DNA of 32,319 nucleotides from positions 1,058 through 33,376 of the forward strand of contig DANB01000037.1 of assembly GCA_002497245.1 (NCBI GenBank). Direction: 5' to 3'. Every line of letters starts with the position of its first letter. Positions within the stretch are counted from its first letter, which is position 1. Below, piece after piece: positions 26,516-32,319 of this stretch. The position numbers and the translations under genes were made by a program. The notes under the pieces are model-generated. The model had not been told where the DNA came from, made no database searches, and saw only the letters and a list, made by a program, of their open reading frames with translations. Source of the DNA: Euryarchaeota archaeon UBA439 (lineage in GTDB: Archaea > Thermoplasmatota > Poseidoniia > Poseidoniales > Thalassarchaeaceae).

Positions 26516-29500
26516 TCAATAATTGTGAAATTGAATCCAGCCACCAGTTGCTGCATCATGTCTTAATATTGAACCATCAGAATTTACACACCAAACTTGG
26601 CCAGTATCATCAGCCCATACCCTCTGCCCATATTCGTTCACCGGTGTACCTTCGGGCGGTGATATAATCTGGGGTTTCGGAGGGGTGGGAAGCTCATTTA
26701 ATAATGCATCAATATGAGATGTGTCTCTTATTGGTTCTTCCTCTTCAGATTCTTCGTCCTCCGAATCATTATTCTCTAAATTCTCAATTGAAGTCTCGGT
26801 TTCTAGTTCATCACTAGGATTTGGCATTCCTTCATGAGGATAGTCGACTTCAATAGTTTCATCCTCTTCAGATGTTGGTTCACTGGTATTTTCAGGTTTT
26901 CTACGTAATATAATGACTCCAAGATAACCGAATACAGCTAATACTATAATTCCGCCTGAAACTGCCAAAACAAATTGTAAATTGTTTTGGAAATATTTGA
27001 TATCAGGGTGAGAGTCTGAATTATCACCTACTCCATCACCATCTGTATCTTTCCATTCTGAAACATCAGTAGGAAATACGTCATCTGTATCTTCATAATT
27101 ATCGCCATCTGTATCAGAAAGAAGAGGGTTTGTACCTTCTTCAAGTTCTTTAATATCTGACCAGCCATCGTTGTCGTCATCTGTATCTGCTTCATTGCCT
27201 ATACCGTCTCCATCAGTATCAAGCCACTCACTAGGATTCAATGGATCCCAATCAATTACGTCCAAATGGCCGTCCCCATCATCATCAGAATCTACAATAT
27301 CGCACTCACCATCTGAATCTGTATCAAGAGGGACAGATTGAGACAAGAGTGAGTCAGTTTCACAAATTTCTTCTTGCTGATCAAGCCAACCATCTCCATC
27401 ATCATCTGTATCTGCATTGTTTCCTATACCATCAGAATCGGTATCGATAGATTCACTAGAGTCCAGAGGGAAAGCATCGTATATATCTAATATAGAATCA
27501 TTATCGTCATCACTATCTTCAACATCATCTTTACATCCATCACCATCAATATCTGTTGTCGAATTACTAATCCAACCAATTAAGCCAGGGCTACAAGAAT
27601 CAATAGAATCTAATCTTCCATCATCATCATCATCAATATCATCTTCATCAATTATTCTATCCATATCAGAATCTAAGAAGCAATCATTAATCGATGTTGC
27701 ACCCTGAATTATTGTAATATAATTCATTGGACAGGATGAAAGATATGAACTACCAGTAGAATCTGTGTAGAAATCAAATGGACTTATTTCTTGTGAGGAT
27801 TGGCCCTCTAGTGAAACATAGTAACCAACATCTGCATCTAAACAAGATGATTGGCCAGAATTAGGCTGATAGGTTCCAGATGAACAAGGTGTTTGACCGA
27901 TAGACATCTTTCCAGATGAGAAATTTCCAATATCAGCAGCGATACAAGAAGTTGACTTTGTATTCGGTTGATATGTTCCGCTAAGGCATTCAATGTATTC
28001 GGATTGGCCCTGATTCATCACATAGGTACCTTCTGGAGAATCGAGACATGATAACTGACCCTCAGATGGTTGGTAAGTACCTTCTAGACAAATTAATTGT
28101 GAAGAAGCCCCCTCTGATGGAACATAATACCCTGAATCCGCATCCATACATGAGTCAGAACTTATTGAAGAGGAGGAGGGGTTGTAAGAACCTGCTAAAC
28201 ATGGAGTTTGCATTGCTGCGGCCTGTAAATCGACATAATGTCCTGGATCAGCACCATAACAACCGATTTGTGCAGCTTGTGGCTGATAGGTACCTAGTGA
28301 ACATGGTTCTTGGCTTATTGCTTGGTATGAATTGACATAGTATCCTGAATCCGCGTCAATACAAGAAGATTGAGCAGAATTGGGCTGATAAGTTCCAGGT
28401 AAACAGACCAATTGTACAGATGAACCATTATTTGGAACATAGAAGCCTTGATCGGCTTCTAAACAAGATGCTGAACTATTAGATGCGATATCGGGATTAT
28501 AAGTTCCAACTAAACAAGCAGTCTGTGATGATGATCCTGTAGAATCTACATAATATCCTGGATCTGCATCAAAACAACTTGTACCTGACGAATATGGTTG
28601 ATAAGTTCCTAAATCACACTCTGTTTGATTTGCAGAGGCATTAGTATCTACATAATGACCAGGATCAGCCGCAAGACACCTAGTCTGACTATAATTCGGC
28701 TGGAAACTACCAATTACACATGGAGACTGAGTTGTTGATGCAAGAGCAGAAGTATAGTATCCTGGACTAGCATCTATACAATTAGAACGACCAGAAAAGG
28801 GTTGATAAGTTCCAGGTATGCAAGGTAATTGAGAAGTAGATGCAGGACTAGGAACATGATAACCTGGTGAGGAAAGGATACAAGATATTTGATTTGTATT
28901 GGGCTGATAAGTTCCATTTGAACATGCTATTTGAGAAGGGGAACCTGAAGATGAGGTATAATACCCTGCATCAGTATCGATACATGTTGTCTGAGCGGTC
29001 TGATTCTGGTACGTTCCAGGAGAACATGCTATCTGATTGGTAGCTCCAATAGTGTCGACATAATAGCCCAAAGATGCAGGAGTTTGGACAAAAGAGCCGT
29101 AAGCAGATGTATAATATCCAAGAGATGTTGTCAAACAACTGGTTTGTCCAGTTAGGCCTTGATATGATCCTGGAGAACAAGGTGTCTGAGAGGTTGAACC
29201 ATTGCCCGAAACGAAATATCCCTGAGCGGCTTCAGTGCATGAAGAACTTCCATAACCTGATTCGAATGTACCCTCTGAGCATAGGAAAGAATTGACACCA
29301 ATTTCTGCATCTATAGAATAGGATATGTCTCCAATTACACTAGAGCCATCAGAACTGTGATATGTTAAATTCATTTGATAATTACCAGTAGAATTTATTC
29401 TCTCGATAACAATAAAAATATCACGAGAAGAAGAACTAGATGATTGACTTGTAGAAACTGTAGATTGATTAGTCAGAGAATTATTACTGTCTAAAAGAAC

Positions 29501-31315
29501 CATTGATTGGTCAAAAAGTGAAATATTAACCTCATTATTTGGTGATTCAATAGTTACAGAAATATGATGTGACTTGGCAATATTAATTTTGTAATAGTCA
29601 TGAGTATCATATTGGTTACCAATTCGGCCAGTATAACTAGCACTTGTTGAACTAAGATTGTATGATGAACTATTCGAGTTCCCCGCATCTCCGGTACTCA
29701 TCGAAACAAAACTTCCTGGATTAGAAATAATACATGATGATGACTGAAGCTGATTTTGATAGTACCCCTCTGGACAAATTGATTGATTCGTAGAAGCGGT
29801 AGTATCCACATAATGTCCAGCAGAAGCTTGATTACAGTATGATTTACCTATTTGATGTTGATATTCTCCTAAGCCACATTCAGACTGATATAATGCTGAG
29901 AGTAATGAAAAATGACCCGCAGATGACTCAGTGCAATCTATCCTACCCCAAGAACCAAGATCACAATCCATCCACCTAGCAGGATTATTTGGATAAGGAT
30001 CTGTAGGCGAAGGGACTCCATCTCCATCGTCATCACCTAGCATATGTACGTCTAAATCATTAACAATCCCATCACCATCCATATCTTGATCAGAATAAGA
30101 CACGTTAGAGGCGCTAAAGTTCATCAAATATGGAGATAATTTAGAATTAGAAGTATTATCAAATATATTTTCCTGTTTACCCCAGCAATATAATTGATAT
30201 GAGTTGTTAATTGCACAAGTGGAATCAGCACCTGCTGAAACTGCAATAGCGTTTGAGAGATTAACGTACTGTGGTAAATTAGCATTGGAACCAGTACAAC
30301 CACTAGTAGATATTACTGATGAGCATTCGCCATTTCCTAGTTGCCCATAGGTATTTACACCCCAGCAATTTATAGAATTATTATCCAAAATTGTACATAC
30401 GTGAGAGCCAACCCCATCAAGAGAAATAGCAGTCCTATTAACTGGAAGATTGATTGAAATAGCTCCATCTGAAATCAAACCATCAGAAGTAGAGGTATAT
30501 GATTCGCCCCAACAACTAATATTTCCACTAGAGAATATTGCGCATACGCTATATCCAGGAGTTGCGATTGAAACTGCCCTTTCACCTACTGAGTGATTAA
30601 CTATTACTGGAGAATTACTATTTGTCGTAGTACCATCAGCAAAGATCCCATATGAATTATCTCCCCAACAGGAAATCTCTCCTGTGTTTAACAAAGCACA
30701 AGAGAAATCAGTACTACTGGAAATTGAAACTGCTGTTTTGTTCACACCTAAATCTACTGAAACTGGAGAATTTCTATTATCATTTGAACTATCACCTAAC
30801 TGGCCTTTGTTATTTCGGCCCCAGCAAGAAACAGAACCATCATCTAAAATCACACAATAGTGATCGTTTCCTTCCGACAAGGCTGCAGGAATCTTACCGC
30901 CAAGATCAACATACCCGCTCAATAGCTGCTGATTACCCAGTCCAAGTTGACCATAGTTATTAATTCCCGAACAAAACAAACTGAAATTGGACATAATAGA
31001 ACATTGGCCAGAGACAGATATTACATTATCTTCAGAGAAAATCGGAGAGCCATTATAGAAAGAAACTAAAGAACCATCTTCAAGAACCAAGGTGGGGGAG
31101 TTAGAATTAAGTTCAAAAATAGAATTAGTAAATACACTACCTCTCTCAGAACCAGGAGAATTCATAGTACTAGATGTTTGAGAGGTTGATGAATCTAAAT
31201 TACCAATATCTTCTAAATCTGCCGGAATGTCAACAAAATCTATCAGAGGAACTAATAAAAAGAGAAAAGAAATTCCAATCGCAAGACTTTTTTGCGGTGA
31301 CTGAATGTTTGACAT
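26516..31315 (-). CDS. Giant modular surface protein: RCC1-like, PPC-like, Cys-rich GTYQP and TSP3-like repeats
   Basis: The 1599 residues start with a signal-like hydrophobic segment (about 10-28). Modules follow: RCC1-like beta-propeller repeats with SCWG and YGQLG signatures (about 105-390), one Asp-rich TSP3-like calcium motif (about 408-443), Cys-rich GCC2/GCC3-like repeats (about 470-535), and a PPC-like beta domain with HDYYKINI (about 538-658). A long Cys-rich array (about 672-1185) and Asp-rich DTDGDGIGN repeats (about 1218-1435) come next. A membrane helix lies at about 1447-1470. The acidic tail ends in a Trp-rich GQRVWADDTGQVW unit. The layout implies a calcium-stiffened stalk exposed at the cell surface, perhaps for adhesion or binding (inference). 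Confidence 0.88.
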   Translation of the reverse strand: MSNIQSPQKSLAIGISFLFLLVPLIDFVDIPADLEDIGNLDSSTSQTSSTMNSPGSERGSVFTNSIFELNSNSPTLVLEDGSLVSFYNGSPIFSEDNVISVSGQCSIMSNFSLFCSGINNYGQLGLGNQQLLSGYVDLGGKIPAALSEGNDHYCVILDDGSVSCWGRNNKGQLGDSSNDNRNSPVSVDLGVNKTAVSISSSTDFSCALLNTGEISCWGDNSYGIFADGTTTNSNSPVIVNHSVGERAVSIATPGYSVCAIFSSGNISCWGESYTSTSDGLISDGAISINLPVNRTAISLDGVGSHVCTILDNNSINCWGVNTYGQLGNGECSSVISTSGCTGSNANLPQYVNLSNAIAVSAGADSTCAINNSYQLYCWGKQENIFDNTSNSKLSPYLMNFSASNVSYSDQDMDGDGIVNDLDVHMLGDDDGDGVPSPTDPYPNNPARWMDCDLGSWGRIDCTESSAGHFSLLSALYQSECGLGEYQHQIGKSYCNQASAGHYVDTTASTNQSICPEGYYQNQLQSSSCIISNPGSFVSMSTGDAGNSNSSSYNLSSTSASYTGRIGNQYDTHDYYKINIAKSHHISVTIESPNNEVNISLFDQSMVLLDSNNSLTNQSTVSTSQSSSSSSRDIFIVIERINSTGNYQMNLTYHSSDGSSVIGDISYSIDAEIGVNSFLCSEGTFESGYGSSSCTEAAQGYFVSGNGSTSQTPCSPGSYQGLTGQTSCLTTSLGYYTSAYGSFVQTPASLGYYVDTIGATNQIACSPGTYQNQTAQTTCIDTDAGYYTSSSGSPSQIACSNGTYQPNTNQISCILSSPGYHVPSPASTSQLPCIPGTYQPFSGRSNCIDASPGYYTSALASTTQSPCVIGSFQPNYSQTRCLAADPGHYVDTNASANQTECDLGTYQPYSSGTSCFDADPGYYVDSTGSSSQTACLVGTYNPDIASNSSASCLEADQGFYVPNNGSSVQLVCLPGTYQPNSAQSSCIDADSGYYVNSYQAISQEPCSLGTYQPQAAQIGCYGADPGHYVDLQAAAMQTPCLAGSYNPSSSSISSDSCMDADSGYYVPSEGASSQLICLEGTYQPSEGQLSCLDSPEGTYVMNQGQSEYIECLSGTYQPNTKSTSCIAADIGNFSSGKMSIGQTPCSSGTYQPNSGQSSCLDADVGYYVSLEGQSSQEISPFDFYTDSTGSSYLSSCPMNYITIIQGATSINDCFLDSDMDRIIDEDDIDDDDDGRLDSIDSCSPGLIGWISNSTTDIDGDGCKDDVEDSDDDNDSILDIYDAFPLDSSESIDTDSDGIGNNADTDDDGDGWLDQQEEICETDSLLSQSVPLDTDSDGECDIVDSDDDGDGHLDVIDWDPLNPSEWLDTDGDGIGNEADTDDDNDGWSDIKELEEGTNPLLSDTDGDNYEDTDDVFPTDVSEWKDTDGDGVGDNSDSHPDIKYFQNNLQFVLAVSGGIIVLAVFGYLGVIILRRKPENTSEPTSEEDETIEVDYPHEGMPNPSDELETETSIENLENNDSEDEESEEEEPIRDTSHIDALLNELPTPPKPQIISPPEGTPVNEYGQRVWADDTGQVWCVNSDGSILRHDAATGGWIQFHNY
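27010..27660 (-). repeat. Asp-rich TSP3-like calcium-binding repeats
   Basis: This part of the giant gene encodes recurring D-x-D-x-D-G-x-x-[DN] loops such as DTDGDGIGNEADTDDDNDG. They resemble thrombospondin type 3 repeats and usually bind calcium. They form the membrane-proximal stalk between the Cys-rich array and the membrane helix. A single related motif lies at about 29985-30090. Confidence 0.85.
27780..29300 (-). repeat. Tandem Cys-rich coding repeats of about 35 codons
   Basis: Within the giant gene, about 14 units of roughly 105 bases encode the pattern C-x2-G-[TS]-[YF]-[QN]-P ... C-x3-D-x2-G-Y-Y-V ... S-x2-Q-x2-C. One unit (near 29060) has lost its first Cys pair and reads ASLGYYVD. 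Two further units lie upstream near 29740-29900. Units differ at many synonymous positions, so this is an old, diverged array rather than a recent expansion. Confidence 0.85.
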
Positions 31316-31374
31316 ATAGGGCTAGCGTACATCTTCACAATATGACTATTCCTCTAAACTGATATACAAATGTA

Positions 31375-32319
31375 TCAGATTGATAACACTTTTTCTGCTA
31401 TCGGAGATAAATCAACTTGTGCCATTTCAAAGGCCATCTCAACAGAATCAAATGGGATTTTAGAACTGCGACTAGCTTTAGCCCTAGAACTAATAATTCT
31501 CCAAGCTGCTTTTTTCCCAATTCCAGGTATAGATTCAAGTTGTTGTTGAGAAACTGAATTGATATCCAATCCAATCTCAACACCTGAAATACTTCTCATT
31601 CCATGACCTGTGACTAATATATTAGAACTAGTCTCAAGAGGAATAAGATAAGGAACTCCAATTAATATCGGATAAGCACCTATCTGTCTTCCAAAAGTAA
31701 TTCCAGATTTACCATAAATTGAAGACGAACGAAAAAGAGGATCTGTTACTTGTTCAGGTCTTCTGATTCTATCACCTTGAGATTCCCACCAAATCTGAGA
31801 TAATTCTGAGCCAATGGGAAAAATTTCCTCGAGAAGGGGTTTGTCTATCTCTTCACGCACCTTTTTTTTGAAAGTTCTAAAGTCATCCTCAGATATTTCT
31901 TGGAAACCTTGTCCTTCAACTTGTCTAATATTGATTCGACGCAACCATAGGCCATCAGATCTTAAGTCTTCTAATAGTTTGAGATTCATATCATAACTTT
32001 TTTTAGTTTCTCCGTTTAATCCTGCAATGAAATTAAGTCCTGGTAAAAGTTTAGGAAGACCTCTTTCTCCCTTTTCACGGCCAAAATCATTGATATGTTT
32101 TATTGCAATTTTTAATTGCTTAGGGTCACAATTAAGCCAGTTCATCTGATGAACTTGAGGATCTGCTGATTCTAAACCAAATGATAAAACTGCACCATCA
32201 CTTAGATTCTCAACTAAGCATTTTGTTATTTCTGAGGAAGGACCAAGATTTTCAGCAATTATTGAGGGATTGCCATTATCAACATGCAAAATATCCAATC
32301 TCTCATCTTCTCTGGCTCC
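31375..32319 (-). CDS. C-terminal part of a radical SAM protein with a helix-hairpin-helix tail (COG1031-like), 5' partial
   Basis: The frame is open to the last base of the window, so the N-terminal half, including the CxxxCxxC iron-sulphur motif, lies outside. Visible are GAREDERLDILHVDN, LSFGLESADPQVHQMN, and GLNFIAGLNGETKKSYDMN, all typical of the later strands of a radical SAM barrel. Near 31495-31560 an HhH motif appears (LESIPGIGKKAAWRI). That combination matches archaeal COG1031, an uncharacterised Fe-S oxidoreductase family. HhH suggests nucleic-acid contact; the reaction is unknown. The TTG at 32298 is internal and not the start. Confidence 0.85.
   Translation of the reverse strand, partial: GAREDERLDILHVDNGNPSIIAENLGPSSEITKCLVENLSDGAVLSFGLESADPQVHQMNWLNCDPKQLKIAIKHINDFGREKGERGLPKLLPGLNFIAGLNGETKKSYDMNLKLLEDLRSDGLWLRRINIRQVEGQGFQEISEDDFRTFKKKVREEIDKPLLEEIFPIGSELSQIWWESQGDRIRRPEQVTDPLFRSSSIYGKSGITFGRQIGAYPILIGVPYLIPLETSSNILVTGHGMRSISGVEIGLDINSVSQQQLESIPGIGKKAAWRIISSRAKASRSSKIPFDSVEMAFEMAQVDLSPIAEKVLSI

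Noticed and set aside
27241..27707. Plus-strand open frames opposite the giant surface protein's Asp-rich repeats
   Set aside because: The His/Ser-rich products are what the complement of GAT/GAC-rich repeats gives; they are not independent genes.
27780..29300. A CRISPR-like array, because of regular repeats of about 105 bases
   Set aside because: The repeats are in frame, diverged at synonymous sites and encode a regular Cys-rich protein pattern; no short identical direct repeats with unique spacers.

Overview
The window looks like a gene-dense, AT-rich stretch of a marine planktonic archaeon. The best fit is Thermoplasmatota, Marine Group II (Poseidoniales), though Marine Group III cannot be excluded. 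Archaeal markers are ribosomal protein L40e, a UPF0147 protein, a membrane-anchored LonB protease, an archaeal-type AspRS and TrmI, and a COG1031-like radical SAM protein. The giant surface protein, with RCC1-like, PPC-like, Cys-rich GTYQP and Asp-rich TSP3 repeats, resembles proteins I associate with this group. This assignment comes from recalled family resemblance, not from a search. No tRNA, rRNA, CRISPR array, insertion sequence or integrase is visible, and no gap between genes exceeds about 125 bases.

Layout, left end to about 16 kb: a partial PiT phosphate permease fused to a PhoU-like DUF47 domain (+) meets a reverse-strand block. That block reads PAP2-like membrane phosphatase, sodium:solute symporter behind a TPP riboswitch, P5C dehydrogenase, a small four-Cys protein and adenylosuccinate synthetase. 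L40e follows on the plus strand. The reverse strand then carries a UPF0147 protein, an isoaspartyl peptidase/asparaginase, an MFS transporter, LonB and a large secreted protein with a thioredoxin-like CGPC domain.

From 16.1 to 24.0 kb everything is on the plus strand and tightly packed: trmI, aspS, a 58-residue membrane ORF, a formyltransferase, a short-chain dehydrogenase relative lacking the catalytic Tyr and Lys, a luciferase-like monooxygenase, an asparaginase II-family protein and an aldehyde dehydrogenase. The last five have gaps of 1 to 12 bases and look like one metabolic operon of unknown substrate. Beyond it lie a KH-domain PilT-like ATPase that lacks the usual PIN domain (-), a bacterial-type FabH (+), the 1599-residue surface protein (-) and the C-terminal part of a radical SAM/HhH protein that runs off the right edge (-).

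The most informative signals are these. A textbook TPP riboswitch has a 3' end that merges with the Shine-Dalgarno of an SSS-family transporter, pointing to thiamin or thiamin-precursor uptake rather than proline uptake. The five-gene cluster has an SDR-like protein without its catalytic residues. FabH occurs in an archaeal context. Two large modular surface proteins face outward, one carrying a redox-type motif and the other about 16 Cys-rich repeats.
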